A stretch of 64,000 nucleotides of DNA from CAYFWF01 sp964346815 (GCA_964346815.1 CAYFWF010000021.1:1-64000); one strand, 5' to 3'. Positions 17,846 to 28,130 are shown, counted from the stretch's first letter. A program made the numbers and translations. Notes: generated by a model not told the origin, from the sequence alone.

Positions 17846-19516
17846 GTGAAGAATAAAAAAAGTTTTGGATGGCCCATCTTATTTTTCGTTGTTTTTCTTT
17901 TCCTGCTGATCGCGAATTTTTCGTGCCAAAAGGCCGCAGGATCCAGACTGAAGTTCGCGGTTTCTTTCTCAGCCTCTGCCCATGCAGAGCCCATAACCGG
18001 TCGGGTGTTTGTCATGATTTCGGAGAATGAAAGGAGAGAGCCCAGGCTCCAGGTCAGAACTCACGGCGTCCCTTTTTTCGGAAAAGATATCATAGGGCTC
18101 GAACCCCAGGAGCCTGTCATTATCGATGAAAACATATTCGGGTATCCAGTCGAAAGCATGAAAGACATTCCCCCAGGTGATTATTATGTTCAGGGCTTCG
18201 TGAACGTCTATACAGAGTTTGAGCGGGCTGACGGTCATACCGTTTGGCTGCACAATGACCAGTGGGAAGGCCAACGGTGGAATATCTCCCCAGGCAATAT
18301 ATACAGCGATGTCCTGAAAGTGAACCTCGATCCCAAAGCGGCCCAAATAATCCGGCTGGTTTGCACCAGTATTATTCCTCCCATCGAGCTCCCCCTGGAC
18401 AACAGGTGGGTCAAACGCATCAAGTTTCAGAGTGAGATCCTCTCAGAATTCTGGGGTCGGCCTATGTATCTAGGAGCGACCATCCTTCTTCCTAAAGGTT
18501 ATGATGAGCTTCCGGGTGTTCACTTTCCTGTGAATTATATCCAAGGCCATTTTTCTTTGCGTCCGCCTTTCGGATTTGCGGTTGATGAAACTGAAGCAGG
18601 AGTCCAAAGGAGGGGGCGGGGATCGGATTTCGCCAAATTCTGGTTGTCAGAGGAATGCCCTCGCATGATCCTTGTCACCTTCCAGCACCCCTGTCCTTAT
18701 TATGACGACTCTTACGCAGTGAATTCGGCCAACTGCGGGCCTTACGGCGATGCCATCATGCAGGAACTCATTCCGTATGTAGAGGAACATTTCAGGGTGA
18801 TCCGTGAACCCTACGCTCGAGCTCTATCAGGCGGATCTACCGGCGGATGGGAGGCATTGGCCCTCCAGATTTTCCACCCGGATTTTTTCGGAGGAACCTG
18901 GGCGCTTTGCCCGGATCCAGTCGACTTCCGGTATTTTCAGACCGTCAATATTTATGAGGACAAGAATGCGTACTATAAAGAGTTCGGCTGGGTCAAGGTA
19001 CCCACTTCGAGCGACCGCTCTCCTGATGGAATCGTGAGATTGACCACCCAGCAGCGCAATCATATGGAGCTTGTCATGGGCTCAAAAAACCGGTCCGGTG
19101 AGCAGATCGATATTTTTGAAGCGGTGTTCGGACCCGTCGGACCTGACGGATATGTGAAACCCCTCTTCGATAAACGGACAGGTGAGATCGATCACTCTGT
19201 TGCAGAGTACTGGAAGGAGAACTTCGACCTCCGGCATATCCTGGAGAGAGATTGGGTAACTCTCGGCCCAAAATTGGTCGGAAAACTTCACATTTATGTA
19301 GGAGACATGGATACTTTTTATCTGGACAGTGCCGTCCGCTTGCTCGAAAAATTCCTAGAAGGAACGACAGACCCTTATTACGCTGGAGTAGTGGAATATG
19401 GGGATCGGAGGCCCCACTGTTGGGGTCCGGAAAGGACCGAGCTTCTTAAGATGATGGCCGAACATATCACCAGGAACGCTCCTAAGGGCGAAGACGTATC
19501 TGGATGGAAATATTAA
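17846..19516 (+). CDS. Lipoprotein esterase, enterochelin-esterase-like
   Basis: This 556-residue protein starts at GTG 17846 after GGAGGGAG. It has a lipobox ending IANFSC. An N-terminal part of about 200 residues with beta character precedes a putative esterase domain of the esterase D/Fes type. The nucleophile is in LSGGSTGGWEAL near residue 330. Candidate acid and base lie in VGDMDTFYLD and RPHCWGP near the C terminus. It probably hydrolyses esters outside the cytoplasm, with an unknown substrate. It follows the DUF4438 gene by about 140 bases and may belong to the same transcription unit. Confidence 0.8.
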   Translation: MKNKKSFGWPILFFVVFLFLLIANFSCQKAAGSRLKFAVSFSASAHAEPITGRVFVMISENERREPRLQVRTHGVPFFGKDIIGLEPQEPVIIDENIFGYPVESMKDIPPGDYYVQGFVNVYTEFERADGHTVWLHNDQWEGQRWNISPGNIYSDVLKVNLDPKAAQIIRLVCTSIIPPIELPLDNRWVKRIKFQSEILSEFWGRPMYLGATILLPKGYDELPGVHFPVNYIQGHFSLRPPFGFAVDETEAGVQRRGRGSDFAKFWLSEECPRMILVTFQHPCPYYDDSYAVNSANCGPYGDAIMQELIPYVEEHFRVIREPYARALSGGSTGGWEALALQIFHPDFFGGTWALCPDPVDFRYFQTVNIYEDKNAYYKEFGWVKVPTSSDRSPDGIVRLTTQQRNHMELVMGSKNRSGEQIDIFEAVFGPVGPDGYVKPLFDKRTGEIDHSVAEYWKENFDLRHILERDWVTLGPKLVGKLHIYVGDMDTFYLDSAVRLLEKFLEGTTDPYYAGVVEYGDRRPHCWGPERTELLKMMAEHITRNAPKGEDVSGWKY

Positions 19517-19541
19517 AAACCTACGTTCGAGTGAGAGATCT

Positions 19542-19841
19542 TTATTTCGTATCTTTGACTACCAGTTCATATCCTTCACGATACGGATCCGCTGTGAACA
19601 GATCCATGAACTTGATTAACTGCTCCTGGTAGAGATGACTTTGTTCGTTGGAAACGGCGTCCTCCTCGCTGTCCCATAAACTCATGCAGATGCTTTTGCC
19701 TGATATGCGGTCACTCAAGAAATAGGCTGCCTGATATCCTTTTTGGGTTCTGAATGCAGGGATGACACTTTCTTCGAAGAGCTTCGAGGCCTCCTCTATC
19801 CTGCCCACTTCTGTATGTATTATAGTCAAACGTACAAACAT
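19542..19841 (-). CDS. ABM-type dimeric alpha-beta barrel protein
   Basis: This is a small protein (99 residues from ATG 19841, chosen because GAGGAGGG lies just upstream on the minus strand). It looks like an antibiotic-biosynthesis monooxygenase fold: strand VRLTIIHTEVG, helix, FRTQKGYQAAYFLSD, ICMSLWDSEEDA, then a C-terminal helix and strand. Such proteins act as small oxygenases or as sensors and often have weak sequence signatures. A substrate cannot be named. Neighbours on both sides are plus-strand exported enzymes, so it stands alone. Confidence 0.65.
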   Translation of the reverse strand: MFVRLTIIHTEVGRIEEASKLFEESVIPAFRTQKGYQAAYFLSDRISGKSICMSLWDSEEDAVSNEQSHLYQEQLIKFMDLFTADPYREGYELVVKDTK

Positions 19842-20081
19842 GGATTCCCTCCTCATTATCTGAATTCTCTATTTGCTTCTTTATCTGAGTTGAGGTCAAG
19901 CCGTATTCTGCTTTTGATTCGACTGAGAAAAGGTTATCAAGGAAAATGAAAAGAGTCAACAGGGGACTGTTGCTATTAGCTTAAATGTAATGTATACAAT
20001 TAATCTGAATAATCCAGGTTAGCATCGTTTTATGAAGATTTGGCATGAAAGCTGCCTCGATATGAGTGAGAATTGGCCGTA

Positions 20082-21467
20082 ATGCAGATAAAAGTCAATA
20101 AGAAATGGAGTCACTTTTGGTATGTTTTAGCCTTTATGGTGGTCCTTTCTCTTTTCCACTGCAAAAAAGAGGTCGTTCCAGAGGCCTACAAACCGACTAA
20201 CAGCCACGAGTCCTACATCCATTCCCTGAGAATGGCGGATCTTGCCCATACGGCGCTCGGCCGTGATTGGATTCTGGCTTCGAAAAAAGCTTTACGCGAT
20301 CCCGTGGAGATTGAGACACCGTATCAAGAGGCTTTTTATGTGGACCAAGCTGCCGCTTTCGCTGTGGCCTACCGTTTCCATGTTAAAAGAGGGCAGAGGA
20401 CTGAAATCGATGTGGTATTCCAGGGTCAGAGGAGATGCCGGCTTTTTATGGATCTTTTTCGAATCGAAGGCTCAACGATAGAGGAGTGGCAGTTGGTTGC
20501 CAGCGCAAATGAAAACGAGAAACACCTGGAATTTGAACCTCGGCAGGATGCATGGTATGTGGTGCGCTTACAGCCGGAACTTTTGCGGGGCGGACGCTTC
20601 AATGTCATCATCCGCACTGTAGCGTCGTTGGAGTTTCCTGTTGCCGGGCATGACAGCGGATCGATAGGAAGCGGATTCGGTGCCCCGCGCGATGGCGGAC
20701 GCCGGAGACATCATGGTGTCGACATCTTCGCTCCGCGGCATACCCCTGTACTTGCGCCTTCCAAGGCTTATGTTCGGCATGTCGGGGAATCCGATAGAGG
20801 TGGACGCAACATCTGGTTGTATGATTCGAGACGTCTCCTGTATCTCTATTTTGCCCATCTGCAGACCCAGGATATCTCGGAGGGGACTCATGTGGGAGCC
20901 CTCCAGAAGATCGGGACAATCGGTAACACCGGCAATGCACGGAGGACGCCTCCTCATTTACATTTCGGGATCTATGCTCAAGGAGAAGGTCCGGTCGATC
21001 CCTACGATTACATCAATGAAATAAACTCTGCTCCAGAAGACATCAGAGCAGATTTGGCGATGCTCGGCCGATGGGTGAGGTTAAAGGACCGAAAGATCTC
21101 CCTGAAAGCTTTCTTAGAATCTGACTCGCAGCAGACGACACAACTGGATCAATATACAGCTATGATGGTTCGAGCGGCTGCCAGCAGCATGTATCGTGTC
21201 GACCTGCCGGATGGAGTATCAGGATTTGTTCCTGCTCAAAGTGTTGAGCTGGCCGAAGAGATCCTCGAATATAAACAGGCTGAGCATACTCATGTCGTTC
21301 TGGATTCCCCATTGGCATATGCTGTTGTCAAGGAAAAGATCGGCACAGGCAAGGAATTTTTCATCCTCGGTCAGTTCGAGGAATTCTGGCTTGTCCAAAC
21401 GGATCTGGGCACAGTGGGGTGGCTGCCCGCCTCAGCCGTGGCATCGATCCCGTCTTCCGATAGATAA
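20082..21467 (+). CDS. M23-family lipoprotein endopeptidase with C-terminal SH3-like region
   Basis: The product is 461 residues. The N terminus has a lipobox LSLFHC near residue 26. A beta-rich domain covers about 75-190. The M23 (lysostaphin-type) domain follows, with the zinc site HHGVDIF (His and Asp) near 210 and the final HLHFG motif near 295. About 110 residues at the C terminus resemble one or two SH3-like domains that often target cell wall. The enzyme likely cuts peptide crosslinks of peptidoglycan in the periplasm. The start is placed at ATG 20082; an in-frame TTG at 20073 is possible. The gene stands alone. Confidence 0.82.
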   Translation: MQIKVNKKWSHFWYVLAFMVVLSLFHCKKEVVPEAYKPTNSHESYIHSLRMADLAHTALGRDWILASKKALRDPVEIETPYQEAFYVDQAAAFAVAYRFHVKRGQRTEIDVVFQGQRRCRLFMDLFRIEGSTIEEWQLVASANENEKHLEFEPRQDAWYVVRLQPELLRGGRFNVIIRTVASLEFPVAGHDSGSIGSGFGAPRDGGRRRHHGVDIFAPRHTPVLAPSKAYVRHVGESDRGGRNIWLYDSRRLLYLYFAHLQTQDISEGTHVGALQKIGTIGNTGNARRTPPHLHFGIYAQGEGPVDPYDYINEINSAPEDIRADLAMLGRWVRLKDRKISLKAFLESDSQQTTQLDQYTAMMVRAAASSMYRVDLPDGVSGFVPAQSVELAEEILEYKQAEHTHVVLDSPLAYAVVKEKIGTGKEFFILGQFEEFWLVQTDLGTVGWLPASAVASIPSSDR

Positions 21468-21727
21468 TCAGCGCAGTTCTTCAGGAAGGGGATTCTCCGG
21501 AGAGATAATGTCATCGTGTTATGGTTAGAATTAGATTTTTCATATGGTGAGAATTAAGTCAAGAAATTTTCCATTCCTTGACCCCTTGATAGAGACAAGA
21601 TACGCGGGTGGTTTGACTTCTTCATGGAAAAAAGATACATATTCCGTGGATCGAATTTTTTTGCGGTATTATCGGTAATACAAGTGAGGAGTTAGGGAAT
21701 CGAATGACACCCGGGGAGGAAAGGAAT

Positions 21728-22660
21728 ATGAGGATCGAATTTTTTGCACCATTAGGTCGAGCATGGACCAGGATGAAGGTGGCTCTTTTTCAACCCTTCG
21801 ATTTACACAAATGGTTTGTCGTAGGATTTACGGCTTTCCTGGCCGGCTTGGCTGACAGCCAGCATGGAGCCAGCGGATCCAGGTGGAGTGAGGATGGGAG
21901 CTTTCGTGATTTTCTCGGTTTTCCAGCGAGAGCCTGGGATTGGCTGACCGGTCATCCTGGTTGGTTTTTACTCATAGCATTTGGCGTTTTTATCGCTGTG
22001 GTTATCGGGATCGTCATACTCTGGTTGAGTTCCAGAGGCAAGTTTATGTTTCTGTACAATGTCGTCCTTGATAAAGTAGAAGTCGCCAATCCATGGCGGG
22101 AATACAAGCGGGAGGGTGATTCGCTGTTCTTATGGCGCTTTGTCTTTATCCTGATCTGCTTCGTAATGTTCATCTCGCTTATGGTGCTTTTCTTTGTGGG
22201 CGCTTCTCAACTTTACCAAGAAAGCCGCTTCGATCGTGTTCCGGTACCCTTTCTGATTTTGATAGGCCTGATCTTTCTTTTCATGGTCATAGTCATAGGT
22301 TACATCTCTCTGTTTCTGGATAGCTTTGTCGTTCCCATTATGTATAAACACAGGATTCCTGCGACCCGGGGATGGGGACGGTTTCTGTCGCTATTCGGAA
22401 AATACCCCTTTCACTTCATTCTGTTCGGAATTCTTATGTTCGTTTTCATGATCCTGTTCGTGATTTTTGTCGTAGTGGCAGGGATTATAACGTGTTGTAT
22501 AGGCTGGATACTTCTGGTGATTCCTTATATCGGGACGGTTGTGACTTTGCCCGTTTGGTACTGGTTCAGGGCGTTCAGCGTCGAGTTCCTGGCTCAGTTC
22601 GGCGATGAATATGATGTGTTCCCGCCTGCAGAGGCTCCGCCCGCCGAATCCAAAGCATAG
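21728..22660 (+). CDS. Polytopic inner-membrane protein, unknown
   Basis: The 310-residue protein has about five or six membrane segments (for example at about 23-40, 80-105, 135-165, 180-205 and 235-285) and soluble loops rich in aromatics. It ends in a short Pro/Ala/Glu tail. The overall pattern of an N-terminal RIEFFAPLGRAW.RM segment followed by membrane pairs resembles the DUF7544 or glycerophosphodiesterase-membrane-like group; that link is weak. ATG 21728 is preceded by GGGGAGGAAAGG, so the ATG at 21704 is probably not used. The next gene is on the other strand. Confidence 0.6.
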   Translation: MRIEFFAPLGRAWTRMKVALFQPFDLHKWFVVGFTAFLAGLADSQHGASGSRWSEDGSFRDFLGFPARAWDWLTGHPGWFLLIAFGVFIAVVIGIVILWLSSRGKFMFLYNVVLDKVEVANPWREYKREGDSLFLWRFVFILICFVMFISLMVLFFVGASQLYQESRFDRVPVPFLILIGLIFLFMVIVIGYISLFLDSFVVPIMYKHRIPATRGWGRFLSLFGKYPFHFILFGILMFVFMILFVIFVVVAGIITCCIGWILLVIPYIGTVVTLPVWYWFRAFSVEFLAQFGDEYDVFPPAEAPPAESKA

Positions 22661-22685
22661 AGGAAGAAAACCTTTTTAGTCAGCT

Positions 22686-24188
22686 TTAACTTTCCGAACA
22701 GACAAAGGGCAGACGGTTTGACCAGGGCCTCGCTTTTTCGAGCTGGGAGGCAAGACGGAAGAGAGTCGCTTCATCTGCATAGCGTCCAACAAACTGGACG
22801 CCGATAGGCAGTCCTTTGTCATTCCAATACAATGGAACGGACATTGCAGGCTGACCGGTCACATTGAAAAGCGGGGTGTAAGGTATAAATGTGTACGCTT
22901 TCTGGGCGAGCTCCTCGATTCCCTTGACTGCCATAAGCACTCCCCCCGCATTCAGACGCCCCAGCAATTCGATGATGAAGCGTTCAGTTTTATCAGGCTG
23001 CAGCGCACCGATTTTGATGGGGGGTAGGGCCAGAGTCGGAGTCAATAGGATATCGAACTTTTCAAAGAAATGACCAACCCTTCGCGACATATGCTGAAGG
23101 GCGAATTTGGCGTTAGAAAGCTGCGGGGCTCTCAATTGTTTTCCCAGCAATCCGAGCATCCAGGTGGAGGGTTCAAAATCTCTGTATTTCGCTTTCCGGT
23201 CCATCAGAGACTCAGCCTTTTCGATTCCTGCCCGGGTTTCGGCACACACAATGGTCATGAAGGCTTTTGCAAACATGTCTCTATCGATTTGAGGAGCGGC
23301 TTCTACTAAATCGTGACCCAGGTTTTTGCATAATTTGACTGCCTCTTCCAGTCCTTTGATGCAGTCTTGATGGACAGAATCAGCCAGGAACGGCTTGTGG
23401 GTGAAAGCGATACTCCGCCTTCCTGGATTTTCGCCGACCTCATCCAGAAAGGGACGAGAGGGAGGAGGTGCTGCGTAGGGAGCACCCACATCCGGACCTG
23501 CGGTGGCGTCCAGCATGGCGGCGCTGTCCCGCACAGAGCGGCTGAGGACATGCTCGCAGGCAAATCCCTGCCAGGCTTCCGCGAAGTCCGGTCCGAGTGG
23601 ATTCCGTCCCCGGGTTGGCTTCAGCCCGAACAATCCGCAGCAGGAAGCTGGTATGCGGATGGACCCGCCGCCGTCGCTCCCATGGGACAGCGGGACGATT
23701 CGAGAGGAAACAGCAGCCGCTGTTCCTCCGCTGGAGCCTCCCGGAGTACGGCTCAGATCCCAGGGATTATGGGTGGGTCCGAATAACTCGGGTTCGGTCA
23801 CTGGCAATAATCCATACTCAGGAGTGTTGGTTTTTCCAACAACGATGACACCGGATGCTTTATATCTTCTGACCAGCTCGCTGTCATGATCCGGAACAAA
23901 ATCCTTATGGAACCTGCTTCCATTACAGAGAGGAACACCAGAGTAAGCCGTCAGAAGATCCTTCAGCAGAAACGGAACGCCCTTGAAAGGTCCATCAGGC
24001 AGCTCTGCTTGGGCTTTCTCCCGAGCCTGGTCATACATCTTATGGATAACTGCATTGAGCTGTGGATTGAGCTTTTCTATGCGGATGATCGCCTCTTCAA
24101 CTAGGTCGATAGGGCTTACTTCGCCTTTCTTTACCAGTAGGGCCAGTCCGAGTCCATCATATTGATCATATTCAGAAAATCCTCCCAT
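22686..24188 (-). CDS. Amidase of the amidase-signature family
   Basis: The product (500 residues) belongs to the amidase signature family, which hydrolyses amides using a Ser-Ser-Lys triad. The catalytic Lys is in PFLLKDLL (near 75). The signature TPGGSSGGTAAAV is near 150 and HGSDGGGSIRIPAS, with the nucleophile, is near 175. Length and motif order fit stand-alone amidases and are also close to GatA. No gatB or gatC is present here, so a role in tRNA amidation is not supported. ATG 24188 (MGGFSEY) follows GAGGAG on the minus strand. Confidence 0.88.
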   Translation of the reverse strand: MGGFSEYDQYDGLGLALLVKKGEVSPIDLVEEAIIRIEKLNPQLNAVIHKMYDQAREKAQAELPDGPFKGVPFLLKDLLTAYSGVPLCNGSRFHKDFVPDHDSELVRRYKASGVIVVGKTNTPEYGLLPVTEPELFGPTHNPWDLSRTPGGSSGGTAAAVSSRIVPLSHGSDGGGSIRIPASCCGLFGLKPTRGRNPLGPDFAEAWQGFACEHVLSRSVRDSAAMLDATAGPDVGAPYAAPPPSRPFLDEVGENPGRRSIAFTHKPFLADSVHQDCIKGLEEAVKLCKNLGHDLVEAAPQIDRDMFAKAFMTIVCAETRAGIEKAESLMDRKAKYRDFEPSTWMLGLLGKQLRAPQLSNAKFALQHMSRRVGHFFEKFDILLTPTLALPPIKIGALQPDKTERFIIELLGRLNAGGVLMAVKGIEELAQKAYTFIPYTPLFNVTGQPAMSVPLYWNDKGLPIGVQFVGRYADEATLFRLASQLEKARPWSNRLPFVCSES

Positions 24189-24474
24189 AAGAGGTCTCCT
24201 CAATCAGGCAGCTCTCTCTTCATGTATCTCCATTTATATCGGTAGCTTCGATATTCTTTTATGACTTTTGCGACACTTTTTGGTCATGGATTACCCCTTA
24301 AGTTGTAGAAAAAAGGATATCAGGGAATCAGAGAGGTGTCAAACAGCTTCAAATATTTCGGGCATCTCGGCTGGTGAATAGGAAGCAGGGCCAGATTTTT
24401 ATTTGTGTCAACATTCGGAATGGTTGCTGCGTCTTAGTAGTATAAAGAATTCTGTATGGCGTGGGAGTGTATAA

Positions 24475-26832
24475 ATGATTCGAAGTTATTTGAAAATCGC
24501 TTTCCGTAATTTAATCAAACATAAGGGATTTTCCTTTCTTAACATCAGTGGTCTGGCCATAGGTATGGTCTGTACCCTTTTGATCCTTTTTTGGGTTCAG
24601 CATGAGTTGAGCTATGATCGCTATAACGCAAACGGCCGGAACATTTACCGCATTCTCCAGCACATCCAGTACTCCGAGATCGTCACCTGGGCTATCAACC
24701 AGGGACCTCTGGGACCGGCATTGAAACAAGAGATCCCGGAGATCGAAGAACAGGCCAGATTTTGCTTTTCCAGGTGGCGAATAAAATACAAGGACCAGGT
24801 TTTTGTGGATTCAGGCGGTTATACAGATCCTTCGCTTTTCAAGATGTTTACACTCCCTTTTGTCAAAGGAGATCCTGATACTGCACTAGCCGATCCGCGT
24901 TCGGTGGTTTTAACCGAGCGATTGGCCCAGAAAATCTTCGGTAGCGAAGATCCGCTCGGCAAAACCATCCAGGTGGCGGATCAGTATGATTTTAAGGTCT
25001 CGGGAGTCTTGAAGAATCTTCCCGACAATTCCCATTTTCGCTTCGAGTTTCTGGCCAACATGGATTTTGCCAAAGAGGTCGGCCGCACTGTCGACTACTG
25101 GAAGAACAGTCATTTTACCACCTATGTGCAGCTTCCAGAGAGCGCTTCTTTAGAAGAGGTGAATAAAAAAATCTACAATTTTCTCGACGCAAAACCCACC
25201 CTGGAGGATTGGGAAAAACTCTCTCTCCAGTCGCTCTTCAAGATTCACCTGGCATCAGGAATTGGCTATGACGCATTCGGCACTGGAAATGCCAAGTATG
25301 TGGTGATCTTTTCGGTTGCAGCTCTTTTCATACTTCTGATTGCCTGCATCAATTTCATGAATCTGTCTACAGCTCGTTCCTTGCTCCGTTCCAAAGAGGT
25401 TGGATTGCGTAAGGTGGTCGGGGCCTTCAGGGGCCAACTCATAAGGCAGTTTCTGGGTGAGGCAGTCTTCCAGTCTCTGATCGCCATGATTTTAGCGGTG
25501 GGGTTAGGGATTTTGCTTTTACCTGCCTTTAACCAATTGGCCAGGAAAAGTTTTACAGCGAATATGTTCATTCGTCCGGATATTATCCTGGTTTGCTTGG
25601 CCATTGTTCTTGCTACTGGGATCTTAGCCGGATGTTACCCTGCATTTATTTTATCTGGTTTTCGCCCGGTTGCTGTTTTGAATGGAACCACCCGGACAGT
25701 CGGCAAAAGGTCTGTTTTTCGCAGGCTCCTGGTTGTGTTTCAATTCTCGGTCGCTGTGATCCTGATGGCCGGAAGTCTGGTGATCTATTCCCAGATTCAT
25801 TTCATGATGAACAAAGATTTGGGGTACGAAAAGGAGAATTTAGTCACCTTGGATCTGAATGAAAATGTCCAGAAGAATTATGAAGCTTTTAAAAATGAAC
25901 TAATAGGGAATCCCAATATCTTGAATGTCACACGTGTCAGTGTTCTGCCTACTTACGGTTACTATTTCTCCAACAGCCGGTGGAACTGGGAAGGAAAGGA
26001 TCCAGACAAAGATATCCTTTTCCGGGCCAATTTTGTGGACTATGACTATTTAGAGAGCCTCGGCGTTCAGGTCGTTCGAGGTCGAAATTTCTCCCAGGAC
26101 TACGGTGCTGATGAGATGGCGATCATCATTAACGAAACATCTCAGAAAGTTATGGGTTTTGATGATCCGATCGGAAAACGTGTCACTTTAGGAGGAGACA
26201 ACGAGTTTCACATCGTAGGTGTGGTAAAGGACTTCCACTATGTATCTTTGCGGACAGAGATCGAGCCTTTGATCTTGCTGCTCGATCCAGAACGCAGCAG
26301 CTCGATCGTGGTCCGTATTCAATCGGAAAACACCCCACAGACCCTGGAATTCATGGGAGGAGTTTGGAAGAGGTTTGCCGGGGATTATGCATACGATTAT
26401 CGCTTTTTGGACGAAAGATTGGATGCCCTCTACCGCTCTGAGGAACGCGTGGGACGGATCATCAATATTTTTACTGTTTTATCCATTTTTGTTTCCTGCC
26501 TGGGACTTTTCGGATTGGCCTCCTTCATGGCTTTGAGGCGCACCAAAGAGATCGGCATCCGAAAAATTCTTGGTGCTACGGTTTCGGGCATCGTTGTTCT
26601 TTTGACCAAAGAGTTTTCCAGATGGGTGCTTGTGGCGAATCTGATCGCCTGGCCTTTGTCCTATTTAGCCATGAATCGATGGCTCGAGGATTTCCCCTAC
26701 CGGGCAGATATCAATCCCTGGATTTTTCTGGGGACAGGATTGGCGACGTTTATAGTAGCGATCCTCACCGTGAGCTATCAGTCGATAAGAGCCGCCCTGT
26801 CAAATCCTGCCGACTCCTTGAGATATGAGTGA
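24475..26832 (+). CDS. FtsX/MacB-type ABC transporter permease
   Basis: This 785-residue permease has the standard double layout: an N-terminal membrane segment after residue 20, a large periplasmic domain (MacB_PCD, about 45-250), a block of three membrane helices (about 275-400), then another helix near 425, a second periplasmic domain and three C-terminal helices with the motif (M)ALRRTKEIGIRK. These permeases transmit force to periplasmic partners or move lipoproteins and peptides. No ATPase gene adjoins it, so the partner must be elsewhere. It has a GGAG element before ATG 24475. Confidence 0.9.
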   Translation: MIRSYLKIAFRNLIKHKGFSFLNISGLAIGMVCTLLILFWVQHELSYDRYNANGRNIYRILQHIQYSEIVTWAINQGPLGPALKQEIPEIEEQARFCFSRWRIKYKDQVFVDSGGYTDPSLFKMFTLPFVKGDPDTALADPRSVVLTERLAQKIFGSEDPLGKTIQVADQYDFKVSGVLKNLPDNSHFRFEFLANMDFAKEVGRTVDYWKNSHFTTYVQLPESASLEEVNKKIYNFLDAKPTLEDWEKLSLQSLFKIHLASGIGYDAFGTGNAKYVVIFSVAALFILLIACINFMNLSTARSLLRSKEVGLRKVVGAFRGQLIRQFLGEAVFQSLIAMILAVGLGILLLPAFNQLARKSFTANMFIRPDIILVCLAIVLATGILAGCYPAFILSGFRPVAVLNGTTRTVGKRSVFRRLLVVFQFSVAVILMAGSLVIYSQIHFMMNKDLGYEKENLVTLDLNENVQKNYEAFKNELIGNPNILNVTRVSVLPTYGYYFSNSRWNWEGKDPDKDILFRANFVDYDYLESLGVQVVRGRNFSQDYGADEMAIIINETSQKVMGFDDPIGKRVTLGGDNEFHIVGVVKDFHYVSLRTEIEPLILLLDPERSSSIVVRIQSENTPQTLEFMGGVWKRFAGDYAYDYRFLDERLDALYRSEERVGRIINIFTVLSIFVSCLGLFGLASFMALRRTKEIGIRKILGATVSGIVVLLTKEFSRWVLVANLIAWPLSYLAMNRWLEDFPYRADINPWIFLGTGLATFIVAILTVSYQSIRAALSNPADSLRYE

Positions 26833-27035
26833 GAAAACAATAAAAAAGGTCGGTTCTATTTTTTCTTTTAAGCCGCATTTCAAAGTCGTGAATGCTTAAG
26901 AGCTTAAGGCCAAAGCTTTTTCCTTCGACCATGTATTGAGAAATTCTTTCTTTCAATCCTGAATAACCTGATTGCAGGGCAAAAAATGAGAACTGATCCT
27001 TTTTCTTTTTTATTAGGGTTTGCGTATTAAATTCG

Positions 27036-27042
27036 ATATAAT
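27036..27042 (+). promoter_or_regulatory. Candidate promoter -10 of the phosphofructokinase gene
   Basis: TATAAT at 27037-27042 is a perfect -10. A poor -35 match (TTAGGG, near 27013) gives an 18-base spacer. The start would fall about 25 bases before ATG 27072. Weak support because the -35 is poor. Confidence 0.35.
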
Positions 27043-27071
27043 GGAAAAACTAGAGAAGAGAATATTCATCC

Positions 27072-28025
27072 ATGAAAAAGATCGGAGTTTTGACCAGAGA
27101 CTGTGCCGGGATCAATGCGGCTCTGAGAGCGGTGGTGAGGATGGCTGTCTGTCACGGCATAGAAGTGGTTGGCGTAATCAAAGGTTATGACGGACTGATT
27201 AGAGGGGACCTGAAAAAGCTGAATAGGCAGTCCGTTTCAGGTATTCTCAGCCTGGGAGGCACAATCCTGAAAACAGCCAGGTCCGAGGAGTTTTTCACGG
27301 AAACCGGACAGAAACAGGCAGTAAAAACCATAAAAGAAAACCAGCTCGACGGTTTGGTAGTGATCGGCGGCAATGGATCGTTGACCGGAGCACATCTTTT
27401 GGCCACCGAATACAAGATTCCTGTGGTAGGAGTTCCTGCAACTATCGACAATGACATCAACGGGGTAGAGATCTCGATCGGTGCCGACACAGCGGTCAAT
27501 GTTGCCGTTGAAGCTTTGGACAAAATCAGGGATACCGCCACCAGCTTGGAGAGGGTTTTTGTGGTCGAAGTGATGGGCCGCGACTGCGGCTACATCGCTC
27601 TCCAGGTTGGACTTGCCGGTGGTTGCGAAGAAGTTCTGATTCCGGAGAAAGACGTGGACATGGAGAAGATCTGCGAAGAAATTGTGGAGGGAAGCCGCAA
27701 AGGGAAAAAGAGCTGGATCGTTATCGTGGCAGAGGGAAAAGCCAAGGGGAGCACCGTTGCTGAGACCATCATACAGAGAACCGGGCTGGAAACACGGCTG
27801 ACCGTTTTAGGGTATATCCAAAGGGGAGGAGCGCCCACTGCCTTTGACAGAATTCTGGCTGCCCGCCTGGGAAGCTTTGCCGTCGAAACTTTAAAGGAAG
27901 GACAGACCGATACATGTGTGAGCCTCAAGGAAGATGAGTTGGTCTGCGTGCCCTTGGATTATGCCGTACAGAAAAAAAAGATCGATTTTGAGCGCGACTA
28001 TCGTTTGATCAAGATTTTGACTTGA
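27072..28025 (+). CDS. pfkA: 6-phosphofructokinase-type sugar kinase with altered nucleotide loop
   Basis: The 317-residue protein has PfkA length and folds as an A-type phosphofructokinase, which converts fructose 6-phosphate to the 1,6-bisphosphate. The catalytic segment TIDNDI near 129, MGRDCGY near 174, VLIPEKD near 199 and IQRGGAP near 248 are all recognisable. Two parts are off. The N-terminal nucleotide loop reads GVLTRDCAGINAALRA, where the family has a GG(G)D run before the Cys/Ala-Gly-Asn; two or three Gly residues seem lost. The GGDGS motif is GGNGS, replacing the Asp that binds magnesium in E. coli PfkA (Asp103). ATP use is therefore uncertain; it may use another phosphoryl donor or be regulatory. 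It is next to fbaB. Confidence 0.82.
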   Translation: MKKIGVLTRDCAGINAALRAVVRMAVCHGIEVVGVIKGYDGLIRGDLKKLNRQSVSGILSLGGTILKTARSEEFFTETGQKQAVKTIKENQLDGLVVIGGNGSLTGAHLLATEYKIPVVGVPATIDNDINGVEISIGADTAVNVAVEALDKIRDTATSLERVFVVEVMGRDCGYIALQVGLAGGCEEVLIPEKDVDMEKICEEIVEGSRKGKKSWIVIVAEGKAKGSTVAETIIQRTGLETRLTVLGYIQRGGAPTAFDRILAARLGSFAVETLKEGQTDTCVSLKEDELVCVPLDYAVQKKKIDFERDYRLIKILT

Positions 28026-28130
28026 AGAACGAGAAACAATCTATGAATTTTGAATCTCCATCAGGGCCTCTTTGAATTGCCGAATAATTTGATGAAAAGA
28101 GGCTCCACTGTTATAAAAGTATTGATTCTT

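Noticed and set aside
22686..24188. GatA subunit of the tRNA amidotransferase
   Set aside because: The signature is shared by all amidases; no gatB or gatC is near, so a plain amidase is the safer call.
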